NCBI GenBank assembly: GCA_027485485.1
Contig: JAIXQY010000226.1
Span: forward strand, 1-44,249
DNA: 44,249 nucleotides
Direction: 5' to 3'
Source of the DNA: Sphingomonadales bacterium
GTDB taxonomy: Bacteria > Pseudomonadota > Alphaproteobacteria > Sphingomonadales > Sphingomonadaceae
The translations under genes and the position numbers were made by a program. Below are positions 25,238 to 34,155 of this stretch, piece after piece. Each line of letters opens with the position of its first letter. Within the stretch, counting starts at the first letter, position 1. Under the pieces are notes generated by a model. The model did no database searches. It saw only the letters and a list, made by a program, of their open reading frames with translations, and had not been told where the DNA came from.

Positions 25238-26290
25238 ATGAAACGGCGGGCAGTGTTTGCAATGGTGCTGGCCGGTCTGGGCCTGGCGGCTTGGGCAGGC
25301 CGTGCGCCGCTGGGCAGCATGATGATGGAACGCGCCATCGCCAGCCGGGCCGGGCAGGATTTGACGGCCGGGCTGCCCGATGGCCTGCATGTCGTGCTGT
25401 GCGGCACCGGATCGCCGCTGCCCGATCCCACCCGCGCCGAAGCCTGCACCCTGATCATCGCCGGGCAAACCCTGCTGGTGTTTGATGCCGGCGATGGCGC
25501 GGCGCGCAATCTGGGGCGTTGGGGCGTGCCGCTGGGCCGGGTGCAGGCGGTGTTCCTCACCCATCTGCACAGCGATCATGTGGAGGGCCTGCCGCCGCTG
25601 GCGCTGCAACGCTGGGTGGGCGGGGCGGCCACCACGCCGCTGCCGCTGATCGGCCCGCCGGGGGTGGAACAGCTGGCCGCCGGTTACACCATGGCCTTCA
25701 CTGCGGACGCCGGCTGGCGCACCGCCCATCATGGCGCCGCCATCGCCCCGCCCTCCGGCGCCGGCATGAGCGGCCGCGCCGTGGCCCCCGGCCTGGTGTG
25801 GGATCAGGGCGGCGTGAAGGTGACCGCCATTGAAGTGAACCATGCGCCGGTGGTGCCGGCCTATGGCTATCGCATCGACTACAAGGGCCGATCCGTGGTG
25901 ATCAGCGGTGACACCGGCGCCTCGGCTGCGCTTGAACAGGCGGCGCGCGGCGCCGATGTGCTGGTGCACGAAGCCCTGCAGCCGCGCATGGTGGCGATGA
26001 TGACCGCCGCGCTGGAGGCCAGGGGCCGGGCCAACACCGCCAAGATCACCCGCGACATCATCGATTATCACCTCTCGCCCGAACAGGCGGCAGCAGCGGC
26101 GAGCCGCGCTGGCGTGAAGACCCTGGTGCTGTCCCACATCGTCCCGCCGATCCCCAATCCCTATTTCAACGCCGCCTTCCTGGGCGATGCGCCGAACAAA
26201 TATGATGGGCCGATCATTGTCGGGCGCGATGGCCTGATGCTCAGCCTGCCGGCTGATGGCGGGCCGCTGCGGGAGAAGATGATCAACTAG
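25238..26290 (+). CDS. MBL-fold hydrolase with N-terminal membrane anchor or signal
   Basis: A 350-residue metallo-beta-lactamase-fold protein of the RNase Z-like subgroup. After a hydrophobic N-terminal segment (AVFAMVLAGLGLAAWAG) comes LCGTGSPLPDP, then the metal motif THLHSDH (His109, His111, Asp113, His114), VNHAPVVPAYGYRI, ISGDTG and LVHEAL, and a late LSHIVPP His. The signal or anchor argues against tRNA processing and for an exported hydrolase of small ester or phosphodiester-type substrates. The ATG at 25238 is chosen because AGGGGA stands before it. Its TAG stop and the TAG stop of the opposing DsbA-like gene share the palindrome CTAG at 26287-26290. Confidence 0.85.
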   Translation: MKRRAVFAMVLAGLGLAAWAGRAPLGSMMMERAIASRAGQDLTAGLPDGLHVVLCGTGSPLPDPTRAEACTLIIAGQTLLVFDAGDGAARNLGRWGVPLGRVQAVFLTHLHSDHVEGLPPLALQRWVGGAATTPLPLIGPPGVEQLAAGYTMAFTADAGWRTAHHGAAIAPPSGAGMSGRAVAPGLVWDQGGVKVTAIEVNHAPVVPAYGYRIDYKGRSVVISGDTGASAALEQAARGADVLVHEALQPRMVAMMTAALEARGRANTAKITRDIIDYHLSPEQAAAAASRAGVKTLVLSHIVPPIPNPYFNAAFLGDAPNKYDGPIIVGRDGLMLSLPADGGPLREKMIN

Positions 26291-26940
26291 GCCCGCGCCG
26301 CCAGCCCCTTCTGCTTCAGCCGCCAGACCAGTTGGTCAAACCGGTCCTGGCCAAAGAAGGGCTCGCCAGCCAGCGCCATCAGCGGCACGCCATAATGGCC
26401 GGCGGCGCGCTGGGCCTCCTGATTGGCATCGATGGCGGCGCGATAATGATCGGGATCGGCGGCGATGGCGGCATCCAGCGCGGCCAGATCCAGCCCGGCG
26501 CGGGCGGCGGCCTCGGCCAGATGATCGCCCTCGTGCCAATCATCGACCGTGCCGCTCCAGATGGTGTGCGACACCTCGCGGATGAACTCCAACCCGCGCC
26601 CGGCTTCGGTCGCAGCGATGCCCAGATGCGACAGCCGGTGAATATGCGGCTGCTCGGCCGGATAGAGCCGGGTTGCCGGGTCCATGTAGACCGGGTCCGG
26701 TTTGGGCCAGCGATAGGGCAGGCCGAGATACTCTGCCTCGCGATATGTGTCTTTCATCAGGTAAAACACCCACAGCGGATCCACCTTCTGGAAGAAATCC
26801 GCCTGCCGCACCGCGATCGGATAGACGATGCGCACGTTGCACGCCACGTCGTGGCTGGCCACCAGCTCCACCACCCGCGGCAACAGCAGATAGGAATAGG
26901 GCGAGCGGAACGACCAGAACAGATCGAAGCTGAGGCTCAT
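26287..26940 (-). CDS. DsbA-family thioredoxin-fold protein, HCCA-isomerase-like
   Basis: A 217-residue cytosolic protein of the DsbA/kappa-GST/2-hydroxychromene-2-carboxylate isomerase group. The N-terminal strand FDLFWSFRSPYSYLLLPR carries S-P-Y-S (13-16) where oxidoreductases have CxxC, as expected for glutathione-dependent isomerases rather than disulphide enzymes. Near the C-terminus GVPLMALAGEPFFGQDR matches the usual cis-Pro and active-site closing region. The start overlaps the stop of the DUF1330 gene (ATGA). With the transporter it forms a three-gene operon that suggests uptake and modification of an aromatic or electrophilic compound; the substrate is unknown. Confidence 0.82.
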   Translation of the reverse strand: MSLSFDLFWSFRSPYSYLLLPRVVELVASHDVACNVRIVYPIAVRQADFFQKVDPLWVFYLMKDTYREAEYLGLPYRWPKPDPVYMDPATRLYPAEQPHIHRLSHLGIAATEAGRGLEFIREVSHTIWSGTVDDWHEGDHLAEAAARAGLDLAALDAAIAADPDHYRAAIDANQEAQRAAGHYGVPLMALAGEPFFGQDRFDQLVWRLKQKGLAARA

Positions 26941-27359
26941 GATTGCGCCCCAAGGCCAGGCCGCGTGCGGATGTTCAACTGCCCGGCCAGCCCGGCATAG
27001 CGGTGGATTTCAATGGCCTGATATTCCGGCAGCGCCACCATCTGCAGCATGGCCTGCGGGCTGGGATACCAGGCCAGCGCCACCGTGTCCCACAGCTCTT
27101 CCACATCGCCGAGCAATATGCCCGACACCGGCCCGGAACAGACCACCCGGCCACCCACTTTTTCCAGGCAGGCCACCACGCCGGCGCCATAGCGCTCATA
27201 GGCCTCGCGCCCCGTCAGTTCAGGGTCACGGCCATCGGGATAGGTCGCCTTGTCCTTGAACTTCAACAGATTGACCATGACCATCGGGCCATGATCGATA
27301 TCACTGAAAAAGGCCTGCGCCACATCGGGGCGCGGGCTTGTCTCGTTGGTCACCTGCAT
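26937..27359 (-). CDS. DUF1330-domain protein
   Basis: A 140-residue cytosolic protein with an alpha/beta barrel-dimer-type sequence: GPMVMVNLLKFKDKA, EAYERYGAGV and a later WDTVALAWYPSPQAMLQM, which is the DUF1330 pattern (ferredoxin-like fold, function unknown). AAGGAT lies before the ATG. It is the middle gene of an operon: 36 bases after the MFS transporter and overlapping the DsbA-like gene by four bases. Members often accompany catabolic genes, so a role in the same pathway is likely but unspecified. Confidence 0.85.
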   Translation of the reverse strand: MQVTNETSPRPDVAQAFFSDIDHGPMVMVNLLKFKDKATYPDGRDPELTGREAYERYGAGVVACLEKVGGRVVCSGPVSGILLGDVEELWDTVALAWYPSPQAMLQMVALPEYQAIEIHRYAGLAGQLNIRTRPGLGAQS

Positions 27360-27395
27360 GGCTTCATCCTTGTTCTGGCCGGTTCGGGCAGCCCC

Positions 27396-28703
27396 TCATC
27401 CGGCGTGCGCAACAGCTGCATCGGGAGCATCCTTTTCATTGGCCTCACGGCCCAGCGCCCGCGCGCCCAGCCAGAACAGCAAGGCCGGCAGCAGGCCCGC
27501 CCAGGCGGCGAAATAGAGCACGATGCGCACCGACTGCACGCCATATTCGGGCTTCAGCATGTCAGACAGCGCGCCGAACAACAGCGGCCCAAAGCCCAGA
27601 CCGATCAGATTCTGCGCAAACACCATCCACGCCGCTGCCATCGCCCGCGTGTCGGGCCGGGCCAAAACCTGCGCCGCGCCATAGGCCGGGCCGTAATAGG
27701 CCGAATTGGCAATGGTGGGCAGCACCAGCAGCGCAATCGCCAGCCGCCAATCATCCACCATGTAACCGGCAAACAACACGGGCGCGGCCAGCACCATCGC
27801 CCAGGCCGGCAGGGTGAGCATGTGGCGGCGATCCTTCGCGCCAAAGCGATCCGCCGCCCAGCCGCCCAGCCAGGTGCCGACGATGCCGGCAATGCCCAAT
27901 ATCACGCCCACCCACAGCGCCGTCTGCCCCACCGACAATTTGTGCGTGCGCTGGAAATAGACCAGCACCCACACGCCCTTGCCATAAGACAGGAACGCCA
28001 CCAGCGACGCGCCCGACAGCACCAGGCAATAGGCCGGCGAGGTGGCGAGCAGCTTCAGGCTGGCCCACATCGACAGCCGCGGCGGCGCATCGGCGGCAGC
28101 AGCGCGGCCCAGGCGCGGGTCTTTCAGGAAAAACCACACGAACACCGCCAGCAACAGGCCGGGCAGGCCCACCACGAAAAACGCCTCGCGCCAGCCCAGC
28201 ATCTCGGCCATGCCGCCGCCGATTAATGTGCCCATCAGGCCGCCGATGGGAATGCCCAGGCCGAAAAAGGCAATGCCGCCGGCGCGCTTTTCCGGCGGCA
28301 GACTGTCGGCAATCAGCGCGTGCGCCGTGGGCGTGCAGCCGGCTTCCCCCACACCAACGCCGATGCGGGCCAGCAGCAGCTGCCAGAAATTCTGCGCCAC
28401 GCCGCACAGCGCCGTCATGGCAGACCACACCGCCACGCACACCGCGATCAGCCGGCTGCGGTTGGTGCGGCCATTGTCGGCCACCCGCGCGATCGGCACA
28501 CCCAGCGTGGCATAGAACAAGGCGAAGGCCAGGCCCGTCAGCAGGCCCAACTGGCTGTCGGTCAGGCCCAGGTCGCGGGAAATCGGTTCGGCCAGGATGG
28601 CCACGATCTGGCGATCGATGAAGTTGAAGATGTAAACCAGCAACAAGGTCCACAGCAGCAGCCGGGGCTGCACTGTTGGTGATGGCGGCGTCGTGGCTCC
28701 CAT
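27396..28703 (-). CDS. MFS transporter, spinster-like
   Basis: A 435-residue major facilitator with twelve hydrophobic helices. The first helix contains VYIFNFIDRQIVAILAEPI, followed by LGLTDSQLGLLTGLAFALFY and VPIARVADNGRTNRSRLIA, the hallmark of the spinster-like proton-linked subfamily common in sphingomonad catabolic loci. VGEAGCTPTAHALIADSLPP is the helix-5 motif. The ATG at 28703 is chosen over one 14 codons upstream because GGAGGA precedes it ideally. It leads the operon with the DUF1330 and DsbA-like genes and diverges from an aldehyde dehydrogenase across 111 bases. Direction and substrate of transport are unknown. Confidence 0.92.
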   Translation of the reverse strand: MGATTPPSPTVQPRLLLWTLLLVYIFNFIDRQIVAILAEPISRDLGLTDSQLGLLTGLAFALFYATLGVPIARVADNGRTNRSRLIAVCVAVWSAMTALCGVAQNFWQLLLARIGVGVGEAGCTPTAHALIADSLPPEKRAGGIAFFGLGIPIGGLMGTLIGGGMAEMLGWREAFFVVGLPGLLLAVFVWFFLKDPRLGRAAAADAPPRLSMWASLKLLATSPAYCLVLSGASLVAFLSYGKGVWVLVYFQRTHKLSVGQTALWVGVILGIAGIVGTWLGGWAADRFGAKDRRHMLTLPAWAMVLAAPVLFAGYMVDDWRLAIALLVLPTIANSAYYGPAYGAAQVLARPDTRAMAAAWMVFAQNLIGLGFGPLLFGALSDMLKPEYGVQSVRIVLYFAAWAGLLPALLFWLGARALGREANEKDAPDAAVAHAG

Positions 28704-28814
28704 CCGTTCCTCCCAAGCCGCGGATCTGTCGCCGCGTTGGATCACAGCCTGCCCGCATGCCCCTTGGCTGGCAAGCTGCTTGGATTAGAGAGGAACAGGA
28801 AGGAGCATCCCGCC

Positions 28815-30248
28815 ATGACCGACTATACTGCCCGGCCCAGCCTGTTCATCGATGGCCAGTGGCTGCCGCGCGGCAACCGCGATGTGCATCAGGTCACCAA
28901 CCCCGCCGATGGCCGGGTGCTGGCCGAACTGCCGCTGGCCACGCCGGCCGATCTGGATGCGGCGCTGGATGCGGTGCAGCGCGGTTATCCGCTGTGGCGG
29001 GCAACCTCCATTGATCAAAAGGCGGCCGTGCTGGCCGGGGCGGCCCGGCTGATCCGCGAGCGCGCCGAGCTGATTGCCATCACCGCCACGCTGGAACAGG
29101 GCAAGCCGCTGGCCGAAGCCAGAGCGGAGGCCGGCTATGCGGCGGCGCTGACGGAGTTTTATGCCGGCGAAGTGCGTCGCAACCATGGCCGCGTGCTGGC
29201 CCGGCCCGTTGGGCAGCGCAGCCTGGTGCTGCACGAACCGGTTGGCCCCAGCCTGGCGCTGTGCCCATGGAACTTCCCCATCCTGAACCCGGTGCGCAAG
29301 CTGGCGCCGGCGCTGGCCGCCGGCTGCAGCATGATCATCAAGCCGCCCGAGGAAGCCCCGGGCAGCGCCGCCCTGGTGCTGCAATGCTTCATTGATGCCG
29401 GGCTGCCGGCACCGGTGGCCAGCATGGTGTTTGGCGTGCCCGATCAGGTTTCCCGCCATCTGATCGCCAGCCCGGTGATCCGCAAGATCAGCTTCACCGG
29501 ATCAGTGCCGGTGGGCAAGCAGCTGATGGCGCTGGCCGCTGCCGGTGCCAAGCGGACCACCATGGAACTGGGCGGCCATGCCCCGGTGATCGTGTGGGAT
29601 GATTGCGATTTCGATGCCACCGTTGCGATGGTGGCGGCGTTCAAGTGGCGCAACGCCGGGCAGGTGTGCGTGTCGCCCACGCGCATCCTGGTCCATGAAG
29701 CCCTGGCCGACCGTTTTGGTGCGGCATTGGCCGATCGGGCCAGGGCGCTGCAACTGGGGCCGGGGCTGGACCCGGCCAGCCAGATGGGCCCGTTGGCCAA
29801 CCCGCGCCGGCCCGCCGCCATGGCCACGCTGATCGATGATGCCACCGCGCGCGGTGGCCGCCTGCTGGCCGGGGGCAGTGCCCGCCCCGGCGCCGGGCAT
29901 TTCTGGGCCCCCAGCGTGCTGGCCGATGTGCCAACCGAGGCAAGGCTGATGCAGGAAGAGCCCTTTGGCCCGGTGGCGCTGGTGCAGCGGGTGGCCAGCA
30001 TCGAGGCGGCGATTGCCGAAGCCAACCGCCTGTCCTTTGGCCTGGCCGCCTATATCTGCACGCAAAATGGGCGCACCGCCAATCTGCTGGCCGATGCGGT
30101 GGAAGCCGGCATGGTGGGGATCAACACCATGGCGATGAGCGCGGTTGATGCGCCCTTTGGCGGCGTGAAGGAGAGCGGCCATGGCAGCGAGGACGGGCCG
30201 GAAGGCATGCGCGCCTTTCAGGTGGTGAAGGCCATTCACCAGCATTGA
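28815..30248 (+). CDS. NAD(P)-dependent aldehyde dehydrogenase
   Basis: A 477-residue aldehyde dehydrogenase. Key parts are CPWNFPILNPVRKLAPALAA, the Rossmann glycine motif FTGSVPVGK, the general-base Glu in MELGGHAP and the nucleophile Cys285 in NAGQVCVSPTR, followed by EEPFGPVA and the C-terminal PFGGVKESGHGSEDG. The last motif and overall length resemble the succinate-semialdehyde/GabD-like branch, but substrate cannot be set. AAGGAG stands about ten bases before the ATG, which removes a 26-codon upstream extension. It is divergent from the MFS operon and could oxidise an aldehyde produced by that pathway. Confidence 0.93.
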   Translation: MTDYTARPSLFIDGQWLPRGNRDVHQVTNPADGRVLAELPLATPADLDAALDAVQRGYPLWRATSIDQKAAVLAGAARLIRERAELIAITATLEQGKPLAEARAEAGYAAALTEFYAGEVRRNHGRVLARPVGQRSLVLHEPVGPSLALCPWNFPILNPVRKLAPALAAGCSMIIKPPEEAPGSAALVLQCFIDAGLPAPVASMVFGVPDQVSRHLIASPVIRKISFTGSVPVGKQLMALAAAGAKRTTMELGGHAPVIVWDDCDFDATVAMVAAFKWRNAGQVCVSPTRILVHEALADRFGAALADRARALQLGPGLDPASQMGPLANPRRPAAMATLIDDATARGGRLLAGGSARPGAGHFWAPSVLADVPTEARLMQEEPFGPVALVQRVASIEAAIAEANRLSFGLAAYICTQNGRTANLLADAVEAGMVGINTMAMSAVDAPFGGVKESGHGSEDGPEGMRAFQVVKAIHQH

Positions 30249-30290
30249 TGTGCTTGCGCCCGCTGGCCTTGCCTGCCAGTGGGTGCAGGC

Positions 30291-31037
30291 ATGACGATCG
30301 CTGCTCTCACCGATGCCGCCCTGGCCCGCCAGCTTGCCACCGAAGCCGGCAAGATCCTGCTGGCCCTGCGCCGCGATGGCCCATCCGATCCCAGGGCATT
30401 GGGCAAGGCCGGTGATGCCGCCGCCAACGCCTATCTGATGCAGGCGCTCAGCGCGGCGCGGCCGGATGATGCGATCCTGTCGGAAGAGGAAGCCCCCGAT
30501 CTGGCCCGGCTGGCTGCGCGGCGGGTGTGGCTGGTCGATCCGCTGGACGGCACCCGCGAATATGGCGAGCAGCGCCATGACTGGGCGGTGCATGTCGCGA
30601 TCAGCATCGATGGCCGCATTGGCGATGGCGCCGTGGCCCAGCCGGCGCTGGATCAATGTTTCTGCACCGCCAGCCCGGTGGCCCTGCCCACCCCGGCCAG
30701 CGCCCTGCGCTTTGCCGTCAGCCGCACGCGCCCGGCCCCGATTGCCGAAGCGCTGGCCGCGGCCATCGGCGGCACGCTGGTGCCGATGGGCAGCGCCGGC
30801 GTCAAAACCCTGGCCGTGCTGCGCGGGGAGGCGGATGTGTATCTGCACCAGGGCGACATGAACGAGTGGGACAGCGGTGCGCCGGCCGCCGTGGCGCAGG
30901 CCGCCGGCCTGTGGGTGTCGCGGCTGGATGGCAGCCCGCTGAAATTCAACCAGGAACGGCCGCTGACGCCTGACATTTTGATCTGCCATCCCGCCAACCG
31001 CGACCAGCTGCTGGCGCTGGTGGCGACCCTGGTCTGA
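30291..31037 (+). CDS. Inositol-monophosphatase-family phosphatase, CysQ-like
   Basis: A 248-residue metal-dependent phosphatase. Motifs in order are LGKAGDAAANAYL (first acidic site), LSEEEAP, the family signature VDPLDGTREY and EWDSGAPAAVAQAAG, with C-terminal PLKFNQ. The ExDPLDGT and WDxxA pairs mark the FIG superfamily; short length and PLKFN resemble 3'(2'),5'-bisphosphate nucleotidases (CysQ), which clear PAP from sulfate assimilation. An inositol-phosphate substrate is not excluded. The ATG at 30291 is used; a GTG four codons earlier has no better ribosome site. No sulfur genes are nearby. Confidence 0.85.
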   Translation: MTIAALTDAALARQLATEAGKILLALRRDGPSDPRALGKAGDAAANAYLMQALSAARPDDAILSEEEAPDLARLAARRVWLVDPLDGTREYGEQRHDWAVHVAISIDGRIGDGAVAQPALDQCFCTASPVALPTPASALRFAVSRTRPAPIAEALAAAIGGTLVPMGSAGVKTLAVLRGEADVYLHQGDMNEWDSGAPAAVAQAAGLWVSRLDGSPLKFNQERPLTPDILICHPANRDQLLALVATLV

Positions 31038-31095
31038 TGCACCGGGGCCGTTCAGGCCAGTGCGTCCGGCCGGGACGCCGGGGCGTAATATAGAT

Positions 31096-32130
31096 ATGAC
31101 CGATCTGCCCAAGCCGCCCGGCACCGGCCCGGAGGTCGCGAAATTGCCACATTGGGCCGATAGTTCAGGCCCAGTCACAGAGGATTTGGCGCCCGATATG
31201 GTTCACACTGATGCCGGCACCGCGCCTGCCAGCCTTGCCCCCGAAAGCGTTCCCGCCCTGCCCGCCCTGCCGCGCAGCGAACGCGGCTGGACGTGGTGGG
31301 TGGGTTCGGCCATCACCCTGGCGGTGCTGATCGCCGCGCTGGTGCAACTGGCACAGGTGGATCTGGCCCGCATGGCGGCGATCGTGCCCGTGTCCCCCGG
31401 CTTCTGGCTGGTGTTTGCCCTGTCCTATTTTGCCGGGCCGCTGGGCGATTTCATCATCTTCCGCCGGCTGTGGCAGATCCCGGCCTCGGGCTTTCTGGCG
31501 CTGCTGCGCAAGCTGATCGGCAATGAACTCATCACCGGCTATGTCGGCGATCTTTATTTCTACACCTGGGCCCGCCAGCGCACCGCCATGACCTCGGCGC
31601 CCTTTGGTGCGGTGAAGGATGTGGCGATCCTGTCGGCGATGGCGGCCAATGTCATCACTTTGGTGCTGATGGTGATGGCCTATCCGCTGCTCGGCACGCT
31701 GCATCTGGGCATTGATCCCGATGCCGTGCTGTGGTCCGTCGCGTTGATGCTGGTGATTTCCAGTGGGGTGCTGTTGTTCCGCAAGAAATTGTTCAGCCTG
31801 CCGGCGCGTGATCTGTGGCATGTCTCGGTCGTGCAGATGCTGCGCGTGGTGGCGACCCTGGTGCTCACCGGCTGGTGCTGGCATCTGGCGCTGCCGGCGG
31901 AAAGCTGGCAGCTGTGGGTGCTGCTGTCGGCCATGCGCATGCTGCTGTCCCGCCTGCCCTTCCTGCCCAACAAGGATGTGGTGTTCGCCGCGCTGGCGGT
32001 GTTCGTCATCGGCCAGGATGCCGAAGTGGGCACGTTGATGGCGATGATGGCCAGCCTGTTGCTGCTCACCCATCTCGGGCTGGGGCTGTTGCTGATGGGC
32101 GGCGAGGCCGCGGGATGGCGCAAGAAATGA
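31096..32130 (+). CDS. Uncharacterised polytopic membrane protein
   Basis: A 344-residue protein with a Pro/Ala/Glu-rich cytosolic N-terminus of about 60 residues and seven to eight hydrophobic helices from about residue 67 on. Conserved-looking polar spots include a GPLGDFIIFRRLW segment, LIGNELITGYVGDLYFYTWA and RMLLSRLPFLPNKD. The arrangement faintly recalls the transmembrane part of MprF-like proteins (flippase-type fold), but I do not recognise a family. The following DUF2141 gene overlaps its stop (ATGA) and a GT4 gene comes next, so an envelope or glycan role is plausible. The ATG at 31096 has only a weak GGGGC site. Confidence 0.7.
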   Translation: MTDLPKPPGTGPEVAKLPHWADSSGPVTEDLAPDMVHTDAGTAPASLAPESVPALPALPRSERGWTWWVGSAITLAVLIAALVQLAQVDLARMAAIVPVSPGFWLVFALSYFAGPLGDFIIFRRLWQIPASGFLALLRKLIGNELITGYVGDLYFYTWARQRTAMTSAPFGAVKDVAILSAMAANVITLVLMVMAYPLLGTLHLGIDPDAVLWSVALMLVISSGVLLFRKKLFSLPARDLWHVSVVQMLRVVATLVLTGWCWHLALPAESWQLWVLLSAMRMLLSRLPFLPNKDVVFAALAVFVIGQDAEVGTLMAMMASLLLLTHLGLGLLLMGGEAAGWRKK

Positions 32131-32669
32131 GGCGGGCCGTTCTGGCCGGTCTGGTGCTGGTGCTGCTGCCGTCGGCAGTGGCGGCCCAGGTCGAATCCAG
32201 CCCCAATCTGGGCAAGGCCGAAGGGCAATGCCGCCCGAACGAGGCCGGGCCGGCGCTGATCATCACCGTGGTTGGCCTGAAAGACCGCAAGGGCAATCTG
32301 CGCGCCGAGCTGTATCCGGACAATGACAAGGATTTTCTGGAGGACGACAATATATTGGTGAACGCCGGCAAGACCTTCCGCCGGGTGGAAATGCCGGTGC
32401 CGCAGGCCGGCGCGGTGCAATTGTGCATCCGCACGCCGGGGCCGGGCCATTACACGCTCAGCCTGCTGCATGATCGCGATGCCAACCGCAAGTTCGGCCT
32501 GTCGTCCGACGGGGTTGGTTTTCCGAACAATCCCAAGCTGGGCCTGAGCAAGCCCAAGGCGGCCAATGTGCGCTTTGCCACCGGGGCCGGCCTCACCGAT
32601 ATCAGCATCCGCATGAACTATCGCCGCGGCCTGTTCAGCTTTGGCCCGCTGGAACGTCCGGCGGGCTGA
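32127..32669 (+). CDS. Exported DUF2141 protein
   Basis: A 180-residue protein with a signal peptide (VLAGLVLVLLPSAVAAQ). The mature part is the beta-sandwich-like DUF2141 pattern: LIITVVGLKDRKGNLRAELY, LCIRTPGPGHYTLSLLHD, DANRKFGLSSDGVGFPNNP, the last being the diagnostic Asn/Gly-Phe-Pro stretch. Members are periplasmic or outer-surface proteins of unknown function. The ATG at 32127 overlaps the previous stop as ATGA, which fits coupled translation; an ATG four codons upstream (32115) is the alternative and would leave the signal peptide intact too. Confidence 0.85.
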   Translation: MRRAVLAGLVLVLLPSAVAAQVESSPNLGKAEGQCRPNEAGPALIITVVGLKDRKGNLRAELYPDNDKDFLEDDNILVNAGKTFRRVEMPVPQAGAVQLCIRTPGPGHYTLSLLHDRDANRKFGLSSDGVGFPNNPKLGLSKPKAANVRFATGAGLTDISIRMNYRRGLFSFGPLERPAG

Positions 32670-32752
32670 ACGGGTCAGCGCAGAACGGGCTTGACCGGCA
32701 CCGGGGTGGGCGGCCAAAGCGGGTTGATCAACGCGAAGGGCAAGCCGCCGAC

Positions 32753-33919
32753 GTGCACATCGTCGATATTTCCGCGCTCTATTCGCCCGATGGGGGCGGC
32801 ATCCGCACCTATACCCATCGCAAGCTGGAGGTGGCGGAGCGCCATGGCGTGCGGCTCACCGTGGTGGTGCCCGGTGCCGAAGATGGCGTGCGCCACGTGG
32901 GCAAGGCCAGGCTGATCAGCATCAAGAGCCCGCGTTTCCCGCTGGATCGCAACTATTTCTATTTTTCCAGCGACCGGGTGATCCACGCCGTGCTGGATGA
33001 GCATCAGCCGGATTTCATCGAATGTTCCTCGCCGTGGGGCAGCGCCGCGGCCGTGGCCGATTGGCCGGGGGCAGCGCCGCGCGCGCTGTTCATGCATGCC
33101 GAGCCGCTGTCGGCCTGGGTCTATCGCTATCTCGATGGCTTTCTGCCACGCACCGCCATCGATCGCGGCTTTGATTGGTTCTGGCGCTATCTGCGCCGGC
33201 TCGATGCGCGCTATGATCAGGTGATTTCGGCCGCGCCCAGCCTGTCGAAACGGCTGCGCGATGGCGGGCTCACCCATATTGTCGACAATGCGCTGGGGGT
33301 TGATCCGGGCGTGTTTTCGCCGGCCAACCGCGATGAGGATCTGCGCGCCCGGCTGCTGGCGCAATGTTCGCTGCCGCCCGATGCCACGCTGCTGGTGGGC
33401 GTGGGCCGGCACAGCCCGGAAAAACAATGGCCGATGGTGATCGCCGGGGTGACCGCGGCCAGCTATGGCCGGCCGCTGGGCCTGATCATCCTGGGCGATG
33501 GCCATGGCCGCGCCAGCGTGGTGCGCGCCGTGGGCGAAAATCCGCACATCCAGCTGATCGCCCCGGTGCGCGACCGCGCCGAATTCGCCCGCACGCTGGC
33601 CAGTGCCGACATGATGGTGCACGGCGCGCCGGCCGAGACCTTTGGCATCGCCTGCGCCGAAGCCCGCGCCTCCGGCCTGCCGCTGATCGTGCCGGATGAA
33701 GGCGCCGCCTTTGACCAGCTCGAGCCCGGCCTTGGCCTGGCCTTCACCTCGCTGGATGCCGCCAGCCTGGCCGGGGTGATCGCCCAGGCCATCCCGCAAC
33801 TGTCCGCCCTGCGCGCCCACGCCATCGCAGCGGCGCCATCGGCCCGCACCATCGATGAACATTTCGATGCGCTGTTCGCCGGCTATGCCAGCGTGCTGGC
33901 CAACCGCCGCGCGGCATAG
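32753..33919 (+). CDS. GT4-type glycosyltransferase
   Basis: A 388-residue GT-B glycosyltransferase. It starts HIVDISALYSPDGGGIRTYT, the acceptor-domain glycine-rich loop; has NALGVDPGVFSP, VGVGRHSPEKQW and LIILGDGHGR in the donor half; and ends the active site with APAETFGIACAEARASG, an E-x7-E pair. The start is GTG at 32753: the frame is open upstream but has no other start codon, and this one gives the standard N-terminus. It follows the DUF2141 gene by 83 bases on the same strand. It may glycosylate a lipid or envelope glycan outside the main polysaccharide locus; donor and acceptor are unknown. Confidence 0.87.
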   Translation: MHIVDISALYSPDGGGIRTYTHRKLEVAERHGVRLTVVVPGAEDGVRHVGKARLISIKSPRFPLDRNYFYFSSDRVIHAVLDEHQPDFIECSSPWGSAAAVADWPGAAPRALFMHAEPLSAWVYRYLDGFLPRTAIDRGFDWFWRYLRRLDARYDQVISAAPSLSKRLRDGGLTHIVDNALGVDPGVFSPANRDEDLRARLLAQCSLPPDATLLVGVGRHSPEKQWPMVIAGVTAASYGRPLGLIILGDGHGRASVVRAVGENPHIQLIAPVRDRAEFARTLASADMMVHGAPAETFGIACAEARASGLPLIVPDEGAAFDQLEPGLGLAFTSLDAASLAGVIAQAIPQLSALRAHAIAAAPSARTIDEHFDALFAGYASVLANRRAA

Positions 33920-34155
33920 CCCAGCCGCCGCCCACGCGCCGCCAGCCCCGGCCACCCCGCCGGCACAATCGGGACACCAAAGGGCATAATCCGGCAGCCG
34001 ATTCAGCCGCTTTTCAGGCCCATTGGGCCGGCGAATCCAACAAGATCACCGACCATTGAGTCGATGGACGAAAAATTATGCGCATTATCAGCAGTTTGGG
34101 CAGCGGCCTGTCCTACAACCCCGCCATTGCGCTATCATTCATCGTTCCTTGAAAA
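33920..34155. other. Non-coding gap between convergent genes, with a hairpin
   Basis: This gap lies between the ends of the GT4 and glutaryl-CoA dehydrogenase genes. GATTC (34000-34004) and GAATC (34033-34037) enclose GGCCC-ATT-GGGCC (34017-34029), a possible weak terminator. Beyond it, 34050-34110 is clearly AT-richer than the surroundings. A 24-codon open frame starts at 34078 (reading MRIISSLGSGLSYNPAIA), ends at 34152 and has no convincing ribosome site. Nothing else is recognisable. Confidence 0.5.

Noticed and set aside
26287-26290. Shared CTAG stop codons of convergent genes as a regulatory signal
   Set aside because: A four-base overlap of TAG stops follows simply from CTAG being its own complement; no further structure was seen.
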